Notes under the pieces: generated by a model | The model's database searches: none | Told to the model about the DNA's origin: nothing | The model's input: the letters and a program-made list of their open reading frames with translations, nothing else | Origin: Myrica gale | Taxonomy: Eukaryota; Streptophyta; Magnoliopsida; Fagales; Myricaceae | Direction of reading: 5' to 3' | Assembly (NCBI GenBank): GCA_963930655.1 | Contig: OZ005607.1 | Location: 21,402,374 to 21,466,373, forward strand | Length of the DNA: 64,000 bases | Shown: positions 13,818-25,043 of the stretch, in pieces | How positions within the stretch are numbered: position 1 is the first letter of the stretch | How the letters are laid out: every line of letters starts with the position of its first letter | Made by a program: the position numbers and the translations under genes

Positions 13818-14212
13818 TAGTCGAAATCGATAGTTGGCTCGTCCAGATCTAAATCGAGGGCGTCACGAATATGCGCCAAATGCTCCTCCATATTATCAAC
13901 TCGTCGGACGAGTGTCGTAGCTGTATCGGAACGGTATGGACAGATCGGGACAACTCAGACAATTGTTCTCTCTCAGGGAACATTTCCCTCTGCGTAATAT
14001 TGAGCTCTTCCGTCAGAGGCCTATCCATTAGAGCAAGTTTGGTCTCTAGACCAGTCAAGCGGCATTGAAGCGTTATACACAACGAATGTGTTGGCATCAC
14101 TATTTCCCGAATACTCTCCCTTAATTTCGTTAAAAGGCGTCTGCCCAAGCTGGTCGCTCTGTCTGTCTCTCCCGACATTGGTGCTATTTCTCCCTGAGTG
14201 TTCCATGGTCAA
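13818..14212 (-). pseudogene. Second, partial copy of the transposon-protein C-terminal region
   Basis: Minus-strand reading across frames gives a polar coiled-coil segment that ends EEHLAHIRDALDLDLDEPTI and a stop near 13818. This parallels the end of the neighbouring PF20167-like gene (EEHLGQIRDVLN followed by an acidic tail). The same general architecture (basic start, heptads, acidic tail) therefore occurs twice in one CACTA element, about 2.7 kb apart. Frames shift within the block, so it is not a functional ORF. It may be a tandem duplication or a second inserted element of the same family. Confidence 0.5.
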
Positions 14213-15128
14213 CCTAGCAAAAACCGTCCGAACCTTGTCACAAACGTTCGAATGAAAATCAAACTGTGTCGTTTAAATTGTATACCGTTCGAACATATAA
14301 AACCAGTTCGGACGTTGTGAAAACAGTCCGAACTGTTTTTAACACCTTCGGAACTGTATTTCGACGAACCAAACCAAAGCAACATAATTTGATCAACGAA
14401 AACAACCCAAAAAATTAAATAGCGGACGATATTGAATTAAAATATATGAAATTAAGAAGCAAAGTCATGGAAAATTTTTACCTGATGTTGTTTGAGAGAT
14501 CTTGAATGGGAAGTGAAAAGTTTGAGAGAGGAGAGAGAGAGAGTTTGGGAGAAAAGTTTAAGAGTGGAGAGAGAGTTGGTGATCTTGACAAAGTCTAAAC
14601 GTCCCTTGGAAGCGTCCGAACGTTTTTCTGCTTCATTGTTACATGTGGCCCAATCAAATTTAACGCCATTAAATATGCCGATGGATTCAAAATGGATCTA
14701 AAACTTTACCCGTCCGGACTGGTGTTATTGGAGCGGACGTCTGGGTAAAATAATCTGAATTAACCATCCGAACGACCTTTTTGTGTTGTCTGGACGGGTT
14801 GGAAAAATTGTGATGATTCTAATTGTCACTCAATTAGGACGATTTGCAATTTGTCACCCAGGATAGAGTCCGGACGGTGTATTTGGGAGTTCGGACGATG
14901 TTTATTTTTGTGTGACTATTTTTACCGTCACTCATTGGCGACGGGTGTATGTCGTCACTCCTGAAATACGTCCGAACACATTTTTGAGTGGTCCGGACGG
15001 TATTGTGGTTTCTGGATGATATTTGATGACGAAATTAATATTTTGACAAGGAAAGACTACTTTAGGTGACAAAATTTAGTTTGACACACAGATTTTTGTC
15101 ACCTAAAATGTTATTTTTTGTAGTGCAG

Positions 15129-16320
15129 GCAGGGGACCCTCCAAAAGGGCAATGTACAGATTCTGGAGTCCCCGAAGGTCCGGAAGGACATACATAATTA
15201 ATGTGCAGCGCCATGATATTCTCGACAGTGTACCTCCTGCTTACAGCAGATCTAGTTAATATTATACGATCCTGAAATCAGATTCCTAGTCTCCATGCAC
15301 ACCCCTTCACAAGCACCCTTTTGTCAAAAAGAATGGGGTACTTTAGAAACAAAAGTAGTCTTTGTCTGGAACTCTATAAGCTGTAGGTTCATAGAATTCT
15401 CCTACTGGAAATATTCGTAAACTTACATCCTTTTGTAGATGATACAATCCTGCAGTATTCCACTTGTACCCGAGTTATATATATATAACCTAAATCCTTC
15501 CAAAAATTTAGCAGTAAAGTGTAGCTTTTGTAGCCTTCGATATGTTAACCAAGGTTCTCTCTCTCTCTGAAAATTTAGAACATACACATGAACAGTTCAA
15601 AAATTCGCGAACAATTTGATGGAAGTTCTATTGATCGAAGAGTACACATATGCAGTTAACTCCTGAAAGTTTTATCACCTTTCTTTATTATACAAATTTT
15701 TGTGCAGAATCCACTACTCCACTCTTAATGGTCGTACTTCAAAGTGATATATTTATATATTCAAACGATGCTTTAGGAGGGAGTTTAAAGAGGTCCAAGC
15801 CAATTACAATACTGCAAATTCACAGAATAATACTGAATTGGCAACCTATTTTGATAAATCCAACATCCTGACCGAGACAGTATAAATGTTTAATATATTA
15901 TGATCAATATCATCCGCCTATCAGATCATATGAAATAATGGGGGACGTGATTCAAAAAAAATTATATATAAGTACCGAAAGATACAGGTACAAAACATGA
16001 AATTGACTTGCAAACTCTTGAGTTCCATGAAGCTCACTCTAAAATTTTATGTGTTAATTACACTTTGCACCAACGTAGTTTGGGGTCTTGACACTTTGTA
16101 TATCGTTCTTTTAATTTTGAGACATTTCACCACCGTAGTTTGGACAATAGACATAAAGAACAATACTATAAATTATTTACCTTTCGACGAAGAAGAAGCA
16201 TCATCTCTAAACTCACATATCTTTTCTTTTTTATCAAAACAGAGAACCACGAAGAATTTTAAGGAAACTGAGGATTAGTTCCTGCATAGGTCCACACAAG
16301 ATTAGGAAAATACTCATGAA
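15129..16320. other. Intergenic, no gene recognised
   Basis: AT-rich DNA between the CACTA element and a MITE. Stop-free stretches of 73 and 93 codons (15650-15871, 15997-16278) show no recognisable domain or codon pattern. Nothing else is supportable. Confidence 0.5.
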
Positions 16321-16324
16321 CATA

Positions 16325-16562
16325 TAGGAGGCGTTTGTTTCCCGAAATGTTGGACATCCAACATTTCGGGCATATGTAAAAAAATTATAAACTAATAATT
16401 TTTTTCTATCAAACAATTATTTATCATTGTAATATTCATTCAAATATTCTCTCTCTTCACTTTTTCACCAACTTCCATAAAATATCTTTACTTTAATTTC
16501 CACCAAACCCAATACCCCAAAATTTCCGCCACCCCAACATTTCCACAAACAAACACCACCAT
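16325..16562. mobile_element. MITE with GTTTGTTT-type terminal inverted repeats
   Basis: The left arm (GGCGTTTGTTTCCCGAAATG) is matched in inverted form by the right arm (CCAACATTTCCACAAACAAA, about 16532-16551). The AT-rich core has TATTCATTCAAAT and a CTCTCTTCACTTTTTCACCAAC block. The same core recurs at about 40215-40265 and inverted at about 49650-49720, which defines a local MITE family. The target duplication is too short to call. The superfamily is probably PIF/Harbinger or hAT, but that is inference. Confidence 0.65.
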
Positions 16563-19500
16563 AGAGGTGACCACTAGAAAAAATCTTGGCGGCAGCCCAA
16601 CGAGAAAGATGATGCACAACTCTATTGATATCTCTTTTGACAAAAGGAAAAATACATTAATAAAAAATGATAAAGAACTGAAAATTCTAGCAACCCAGTT
16701 ATAGATACTCCAAATCTCCCTATTGTTTCAAAATGTAACTGTTACGTGGATGCCAAGGTTGAGGATAAAAATCATAGCTAATAAGAGTCACAAAAAAGCA
16801 ATCTCCACATGAATTCATATGAATTGCCTATTGATCAGGATATCACTCAATTCTTTAACTATTTTTAGAGATGACAATTAACAGATTGTGAGGGGAATTG
16901 ATTCTGCTTTAACTAAGTCACTGTTTTACTCTTCTAGTCAAACAAAGCCGATCTAATTCTAAGTTTGAAATATGTTTAGCCAAATTCTCTTTCTATGCTA
17001 ACTCTTCATGAGTGTTCTCCTTGGGAATCAACAATGCTAGGTGCTGCCCTTCAAATCCATATGTAGATCACTAAATACTATAATTTTATTCCTAAACACT
17101 ATTGAGAGATTAAACCAAGTCACAATTTTTCTTTTTCAATCCTCGAATTAATGCCTTACGAGGGTCTTGATTATTTCCCGGGTCACCAAATTAGTCTAAT
17201 ATGTCTAGATTAGAAAGATTATCATGATCAAAATCTTATCATATAATATAGCTCAAACCTTTCATTATATTTTATAAGTTTTTAGCTTGTACATTCAAAG
17301 CTTGTGTGATCGTTATCTTGGTACGTACTCATGAAAACTACTAAACACCTTGAGGATCGATGTTGTAATGCAGTTTTCAATCTTATCATCTGATCTCATG
17401 GTCTAGTCCTGAAAAGCAGCAGTTTTGCTCTCATTAGGGTACATTATTAATTAAGCTCAAACGTTTCTAAGGATTCAACCAAATCTTCAATCGTGAGAGG
17501 ATCAACAATATTTTTACTTTCAGGAGTTAGGAGGGCCATCTCCCCCCAGCTCCCCAAAAATTAATTTTTTTCCCTTTAACAAATATTTTTAAGGCTAAAT
17601 TACTCCACAAGTCCCTGGGGTACAACGAATTGCCAGTTTGGTCCATATGATAATGTTTTCCCATTTAAGTCCTGCCCTCAGAGAGGGCAACAGTAGTTGC
17701 TGATGTGGTTAACGGAAACCACGTCAGACCCATTTACCATCGACAAGTGTAACCAGTGGACACCTCATTTGACACAACATGAAACTGTGGGCCCCACATC
17801 CAACATGGCTTTCCACGTAGGATTAAAAGACCCACATCATTCAATTAGTTTTTTAAACCCCTCCACGTCGAAAACAATCCCAACAATATTAACAAAGAAA
17901 AACCCCCAAATTTCTTCGAAACCTCTCTCAAGAACCCTAACTGCTCTCAAGCTCATTTTGATTTCGAATTGCTTCCCCCCTCGTTTGTGTTGAGTATTAT
18001 ATTATAGCAGAAAGTGGAAGCAGTGAAATTTTAAGCTAGTTGTAGTTCTGGCCTTTTAATTTCAACCTACCTGGTGAGAGTGTAATGTTATCTTTCATGA
18101 GATTAGTACTACTTTGATGAGGCTCATCAGTTCCTTCTTAATTCGAGGCGAATTTCTAATTCTAAGTTTCAAGCAGTACTCGGAATTATCTTTTTGGCTT
18201 TCATTTTCGCTAGGACATTTTACTGCAATTTCTCCTTTGAGCTCCAAGTTCTTGCATTGCATCTTACAGATCGTCTTCTGTTTTGCAAGTAGGAGCGCCT
18301 CCCGAGATAGCACATTTGTTAGATGAAATCCGGCGAGAAAACGACTGTGTTTCTCAACTTTCCCACTTATTGCTTAGTTTTCTGCATAAGTCATTAAACA
18401 CCTCGCCATGGCCCCCCTAGCTTCGTCCTTGCTTGGAACTGCGTGGTTAGGCGCATGGTTCTAATCTATGTTAAATTTTTCACTTGGATAAAATCGATTC
18501 CTAAAATGGGAGACTAGACTATTGGCGTCCAGACTTCTCAGAATTTGCTCGTGGCATTAAGGTCTAGCAGTGCGTTAAGTTGGGTCAGGTCCATTTGAAT
18601 CCAGTACACAGGGGGCGCAAAGGGATTCTCCTCGTTACCCAAAAACACAATTTTTATTCTTGCAGTGAAAAATGGCTAACGAACCTGCTTTATACCAGTA
18701 TTTTTTATTAGATTACTGTAGAAATTAAACAGATAAATATGACATATTGCGTCACTTGCTAGTAATTAATGTGGAATCAAAAGTGGTTTTACAAAAATAA
18801 ATAGACTATGTCATTAACCCTAATGAGAGATGAATGCTTTGAAACCTTAGAGAAAAAGATGTGTGCTACAATTTTAAGGCATCAGGGCTCTCCCCTGATC
18901 TCTTCCGCATCTCGTACGTTTTCTTTCCTCGCCCTCCCGCTCAGTACACCTCTGTAGACCTTAACAGACCTTTTTTTTTTTTTTTCCTTAGCGACCTTAA
19001 CAGACCTTAAACGTGCATAAAATAAGCCCCAGCAGCGAAACGAAACGCATGAACATGCGCGCATACAGAAAATTAAGAAACTGTCAGCAAATCCAAATTA
19101 CTCGAATGGGATCAGATATGATTTAGGCCATCCAGTAAATCTTTCTGCAGCATGGGGAAATTTACCTGCTTTTCTCGATTTTCGATAACCTCCTAGAATC
19201 CTGTACCAGAAACCTGAGTACTATTCTGTAATAATCCCCACTATAAGACATCATGGGCAGAAGCATCAGAAAATCTACTTTTGGACCAACCTATTCAGGT
19301 AGGCATAAGTTTGAATAGTTGCATGGAAAATTGTCAAAAAAACCATTAGAAAAAGGCTAAAAAACAGGCCCCTACTAGCTTGGGGGGATTTGGGGGGCCA
19401 CGGCCCCTACTAGCTCGCTGAGTTTTGTCTCTGCCTGTATGCGAAGTCTTTACTTGGTTGTGTCCGGAGTTTGTCAATGCTCTCTCAAATCCGGTCAATG

Positions 19501-20360
19501 GATTTTTCAACTGAACTAGATACGTCCGAGATTAGTGCAAAAGGCTGGGTGCAACAAATTGTTTGTTACCCTTTAAAAAAAAACTTCGATTGTCAAGGAT
19601 GATCGGAATATTACTATTATATAACTAGGGGGGAGATGTGATAAGAAGAAGTGGTCTTTCCACTAATGCCACCACACATCCGGTGAACCCCACAATCTTT
19701 ATTGCTTTTGGCACCACTAGATGAAATTCAATTTTAATGTTATTTGTCAATAATTCTGTTTTCCAGCCATGTGAACCCCATAGAAGGCCTCAATTCATTT
19801 CCACTTTTGAAGCATAGCATATTAAAGAAGTGTCAAAACTGGAAACAGAGTGCCGTCCAGTCTACTTTTCATATAAATGTTTCTTCCTCCTTAATGGAAC
19901 TTTGACCAGGTTGTCTCCCCCACTTTCCACCTCCCACCCACCCACCCACCACTCCATTTCTATGTAGGCTTACCTAGTACATAGCAGGCACTTAACAATC
20001 AGCATTTCTTCTAAGGTGGTGCCAGTACTTCACCATTCTGCAGCTTCATAGAACTTTTAGAAATATTAGTGGCTCCTGTCGTAAGATTATGTGTCTTAAT
20101 CTTCAGACCAAAACAAAGGTTTTGGAAAGCACTCATCAACTCCATTATTTCTTGGCTTGCTTCCAAGTAGACTTTTGTTTGTGTCTTTTAGGGATGTAAG
20201 GATCCGAAGTGAGAGGAAAGCCGGAGATGCCTCCATAATCTACTCTTAAGACACTATCCGAGGAAGCATCAAAATGGATATCGTTTTTTATGTAATACCA
20301 GCACGATCATGGAATATTATCACATTATCGTGCATTTGTGTTACAGCTTTAAGGACGTTT
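16563..20360. other. Intergenic, mostly unclassified, no gene recognised
   Basis: No exon with a recognisable domain was found on either strand. About 17590-17990 is a compositionally distinct block (runs such as CAAGTCCCTGGGG, GTCCATATGATAATG, CCCAACATG) of the kind often seen in plant repeat elements, but I found no ends. About 18395-18430 and 19360-19430 hold CCCCTAGCTTCGTC or GGGGG-rich fragments resembling ends of hAT/TTF-type elements. A 72-codon minus-strand ORF at 18095-18313 is unassigned. Confidence 0.45.
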
Positions 20361-20367
20361 TTCAGCT

Positions 20368-20533
20368 TGGGGAATATTCGCTCCTAATTCCCAAACTATC
20401 ACCCAAATGTCATTTTCAAGGTGAACATTGATGCATTTTGGTAGTTTGGGGGCTAAATGGGATGAAATTCGAAATTCAGACCCATAAATGACATTTGGGT
20501 GATAATTTGAGTGCCAAAAGTGAATGTTTCCAA
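20368..20533. mobile_element. Foldback MITE with perfect 18-bp internal arms
   Basis: ATCACCCAAATGTCATTT at 20398-20415 is exactly inverted at 20486-20503, and the similarity extends outward with mismatches to about 20370 and 20533. The arms enclose about 70 bp. The hairpin is a short non-autonomous DNA element, perhaps Mutator-like. It lies just beyond the 3' end of the BASS4-like gene. Confidence 0.65.
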
Positions 20534-21096
20534 TTTCAGCTTTTATAGACGTGTAAGACACCAGAAGCAGACCTGATACATTTATTCCCAATTAGATCAC
20601 AAATTGCAAAACCTGGAGACATCAGCACAGTTAAATACACTAATCTGGCAATTTCACTGTTTTCTCTGTTAATTTAATTTACACTTGTACATAACTATTA
20701 ATATGAGATCAATGCTGAAAAGTACAGCAAATTTGCAAATGCTCTTCAACTGAGTGTCATGCTTCAAAATTTTTCTCTTATGACAGATCCTTCATTATCC
20801 AAAAGTTTACTAGTAGGGAATCAATGACGACCTGCACCATTAATCTAGTTAACCTAAAAAGGTCTTTCAAAGGCATGCTTGGACAAGGAAAAGGAGAGAG
20901 ATGGTGAGAACCTGGTTAATATGTGCAGCAACACAAGGAAGAACTACCAGCCCTGATTCTCCAAGTACACCACCGACCTGATCCACTACAGCTACGACAA
21001 TAAGCAACGCTTTCTGCATAATGAGTTGAACTTTTAATCAATGTCCAGTCCAGAAACTGCATCATTAGCAAAAGTGCAAATATTATTGCACATTAC

Positions 21097-21424
21097 TAGG
21101 GGTGTTCACCGTAGTCGGAGTCGGTGAAGCAATATCTGACTCCGACAATCGGAGTTGGGCTGTCTAGGCCTACGCAGCCCAGAATTTTTGTTGGGCCACC
21201 GGCCCAAATAATAAATTTTTTCTTTTGTAGGGTTTTTTTGTCTTTGGGCCCAAAAGGCCAAAACAAACAAAAACTTGGGGTTAGTAAAATGACATCGTGT
21301 CATTTAAAGGGGGAAAATACAATTTTGTAAATGTAAATCGGAGTTGGTGGACTCCAAATCCAACTCCAACCAACCCGACTACATCGGGTCGGAGTTGGGT
21401 TCGAGATCATTTTGCACAGCCTTA
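21097..21424. mobile_element. Short non-autonomous hAT element
   Basis: The left end TAGGGGTGTTCACCG is matched at the right by the inverse of TAAGGCTGTGCAAAATG. The flanks CACATTAC (21089-21096) and, after the adjoining TRIM is removed, CACTTTAG agree at 6 of 8 bases, as expected for an old 8-bp hAT duplication. Subterminal repeats of GTCGGAGT/GACTCCGA type fill both ends. It is 328 bp long with no coding capacity, and lies between the end exons of the BASS4-like gene. Confidence 0.6.
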
Positions 21425-21431
21425 CACTTTA

Positions 21432-21785
21432 TGTTAGAAGTCTCACATTGCTAGAGAAACTAGTCAATGTGCTCCTCATAAGGTTGTGACATCTCTCACT
21501 CCTTAAGGCGTCTTTTGGAGTTGAGTTAGACCCACCTTTCACATATTGTGTAAATTCTAATATGATATCAGAGCAAGGTTCCTAGTTTGTGGTCTCATCG
21601 TCATCCGTTTTCATGTGTTGGCTTGGATGTTCTCCCGCCACACGTGAGGGGGCATGTTGGAAGTCCCACATTGCTAAAGAAACTAGTCAATGTGCTTCTT
21701 ATAAGGTTGTGACATCCCTCACTCCTCAAGGCATCTTTTGGAGTTGAGTTAGACCCACCTTTCACATATTGTGTAAATTCTAATA
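21432..21785 (+). mobile_element. Complete 354-bp TRIM retrotransposon with 131-bp LTRs
   Basis: Two direct repeats of exactly 131 bp (21432-21562 and 21655-21785) begin TGTTAGAAGTC or TGTTGGAAGTC and end TTCTAATA. They flank only 92 bp of internal DNA. Right after the left LTR comes TGATATCAGAGC, one base from the usual primer-binding site complementary to initiator tRNA-Met (TGGTATCAGAGC). Right before the second LTR is a purine-rich tract (GTGAGGGGGCA). The 5-bp target duplication CTTTA flanks the element (21427-21431, 21786-21790). The LTRs differ at 8 sites, all transitions. There is no ORF; it must have been mobilised by another element's proteins. It lies within an intron of the BASS4-like gene. 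Confidence 0.92.
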
Positions 21786-24700
21786 CTTTAGATTGGTGCT
21801 CAAAAGACAACATAGAAGAATCAATCCACAATTTGGAGTTAAGACTTCGGTTTTTTTTTCTTTGATTTTGGAAAATTTTCAGATTCTAGCACATCCAACA
21901 TGGAGAAACAAATGGGTAGACCAATTTACACCCATAAACTTATTTGAGCCAATAGTAAGGTGCAAGATATTCCAGAGGGGATTAGAGCCTTTTTAAATGG
22001 TAGCTCTATCCATAGGATGGTTAAGCAGGAACTGTGGATATAGATTAACATTGAATAATTGCGTACTATTTCCAATTCAATTCAATTCAAACTGTTTCCA
22101 TAATGGAACCATCTGGTTAGTATCTGACAATAAAGGCAAATTGTATACGTAGCTAATTATCTTATCAATCACTCTTCTACTAAACTAACCTGGCTACAAA
22201 CTATTAAGATCGCACGAAAATTCTCTTTCTTGGCAAAAATTGATTCACAACCACCAAAACCAGCAGACATGAACTTGACTGCAACGGTGTTAAACCCGAG
22301 TAAGGTGAGATGCACAAGTCTGCAAGCATATGACGATATTCAACTTTGTGAGATGATAAGCGGGGTAGCCTATTGTATTGATTGTATTAGTTTGCTCACT
22401 AGAACGAACTAAACTGAAAGTTATCTGGCTAAGACAGGTAATGATGCAAATATCCCATAACAGAGGGAGACTCGTGGAGAGACCCCTTTCTTTAATGGGG
22501 AAAGTCAAAGGATACCCCAGGTGCTAGCACCCCACGATGTTCATAGAAGGAAATAACATGAGTTGTATATTTCTTGGTAAATGGCATGGCATGAAAGGAA
22601 CTCTCGTTTCCACTATTATTTTTAAAAGCAAGATAGAACAACTAAACAAATGTTACAAAAAGAATGTAGCTGATATACGAAGAACTCACATTCCCATCCC
22701 AATGGCTTCAATAAATACTTGCGGCTTAGACATTAGAATCAAGGATCTTGATTTACTTACTTGCATCCATGGTGTCTAGAACAAGGTAGAAAAACAGTTA
22801 TTAGTGAAGGGTAGAAAATATCAGAAAAATACAGAATAACATCCCTGTGAAAAAATCCAGTAAGGAATGCCCAGAGAAAAAGAGATTGAAGGTAGATGCA
22901 GATGGACAAATGAACAAGTCAAGAAGCACTGATTGAATAAGTATTTCCAAACAAACAAATTTTGCTATTTAAATAAGTTTCAAAGTTGATCAGTTGAAAC
23001 CATTGCTTCTTAAAGACTTCAAAGCCATTTTCTTCCTAACTTCTTCCTACCCTCCCAGAAATTTCCTTTAATCTTTGCGGTGCGTCATTTTACCCAAAGA
23101 ACAGGACAATTGGTATTTTTAGCATAACGTTCCTTAAAGGGCGTTCACAAATAAGGGTACGGTGCATGACGCAATTGATACTATGCTTCATTGTAGCATG
23201 GAAGTAGAAGTCGTAACCCAATATACTGTAGTCTAGTAAAGTAAACACATTATTGGGGTTGATGTTACAACTCACGGAAACACAAGTCATAATTGCATTA
23301 TCAGAAAAGAAATAGTTGAAGTTATGGTTGGATTTTTCAAGAATCACTTATAATGCCCATTTTTGCCACAATATTGTGGACCTAGTACTCCTACAATACA
23401 TTCATAACCCACCCAATCAAATAAAGCTTGGTATAGCGAATTGTGGAATCACCCCAACTTGATTTTTTGCTGCCCTCAGAAGGGCCTGCACTATGTAGTG
23501 GTGCTTCAGCATACATAGCATTTATAAGTTGCCTAGTGATAACATGTGTCATGACCTATGGAAATGCTTGTTATATGCTTGTTACCTAACAAATATCTAA
23601 AGTAAGAATTAGGACTCATAGACTACCCTCGCAATTGATCCAAGCAATGTGAGACTTGATGTAACACCTTCATAATCTAGGAATCATAGTTGAAACTAGT
23701 CGAAATATTCCTTTAACCTGACATGTGTATATTCCCTCAAAATAGTTAAATAATACTACATACTACATGATTAAACTTCTAATCATGGGTTTTATACTAA
23801 ATAATAGACCTTTAAGCTTTTGACAAAACTGTCTACTATCATTTGAGAGGCTGTCGTCTATTTAGAACTCAATATTTCAAAACCAGGAAAGAAAAACATA
23901 GCTTCTCAAAAGGAAATAAATAAAAGTAGAATCAATATTTAATTGTACAGCCGTAAAACATGGAAAAAAACCTTGCATATTGAGTTAGAAGAAATAAAAA
24001 CTTATAAGACTAAGAAGTACTGTACTTATCATTGAGAAAATCCTTTGATTACGATCAATGTATGTTGCCAGACCTACAAACAAATCATAATCAGATCTTT
24101 TCTGTGAAAGAACACAGAAAGATTAAGTATAACAAACAATAGCAATGATAATCACATCCTATTCCCAGAATACATATGTCATATCTGCTAATAAAAACGA
24201 CTTACAGATGTAAAAAGCATTCAGTGTGAATCTGTAGAAGGTGATGATCAAGTTCAAATTAAACATAGAGAAATCCTTAAAAGTTTCTCCAAAAGCAGTA
24301 AATAGCTGATCCGCTTTAGTCTAATACCATCATAGACATTTTTAGGAGGTTAAGAGGAAATTTGGCAGCTTTCTGTACACAAAAGACTTAAATTTCGAAC
24401 GAATGAAAAAAGAAAGATAAAGACCAATAGAACCATTACCTTTCACCATATTACGTACTACCTGTCAACGAAAAAGCACATAAGAAAACCTGCAAACTGT
24501 GGAAGGAAAAAGGCTAATGACAAAAATGGTGAAGTTGAACACTCCATCTGATATTTACTATAACACTATCCACAGTATCATATGCACCAAATTAGAGGAG
24601 GAAAACATAACTCTGCTGGGAGTATGCGTGGTGGAGAAGCACATATTGCAAAAGTGCAACATAATAGAAAGAAACACAGAGTACATGTGCGGGGAGCTAT

Positions 24701-24850
24701 TCAGTTCTTGACATTTGATATAGACAATATAAGATTCAAATGATTGTTTCTGCTGTAGAGCAGTCACGATAGAACCAAAATAGAGGAAAGATATGTGCAA
24801 GTATTTCTCCTATTGATATTACCTCATATTCTAAAGAAGTGGGCAAGGAA

Positions 24851-25043
24851 AAATATCTATGTTTGATTGGTTTTGAAAATATTTCTTGTGTTTGTTTTTT
24901 TTGGAGTTAGTGTAGATTCTCTTGCGATTGGTGAAAAGTTTGTTAAAAATTGTTGGAGTTTGTAAAAAGGTATTGAAATTGATGAAAAAGTGATTGTGGA
25001 AAATTTTTGAAAATTTTTTTAGACCAAACCAAACATAGCCATA
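24851..25043. mobile_element. MITE in a BASS4-like intron
   Basis: Terminal inverted repeats TATGTTTGATTGGT (left) and ACCAAACCAAACATAG (right) bound about 190 bp of AT-rich DNA rich in TTTTTGAAAATTT. It probably belongs to the same loose GTTTG-ended MITE group as the copies at 16325, 40132 and 49605. No target duplication was confirmed. Confidence 0.6.

Larger units (their letters stand above)
6514..15125. mobile_element. CACTA (En/Spm-type) DNA transposon, 8.6 kb
   Basis: The element begins CACTACAAGAAAAAATAC and ends, read from the other strand, CACTACAAAAAATAAC. It is flanked by the 3-bp target duplication CAG (6511-6513 and 15126-15128). Both are diagnostic of CACTA elements. The ends carry many short subterminal repeats in both orientations around the core GTCCGAAC/GTTCGGAC; these cluster at about 6660-7210, 9720-10650, 12360-13500 and 14220-15010. 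All recognisable coding traces are on the minus strand (7400-8790, 11104-12325, 13818-14212). I see no DDE transposase of TNP2 type, so the copy is probably non-autonomous. The repeat blocks in the middle suggest nested or duplicated segments. Confidence 0.93.

Noticed and set aside
21432..21785. Cassandra-type TRIM carrying a 5S rRNA promoter
   Set aside because: The LTR lacks a recognisable 5S internal control region; it is a different small family.
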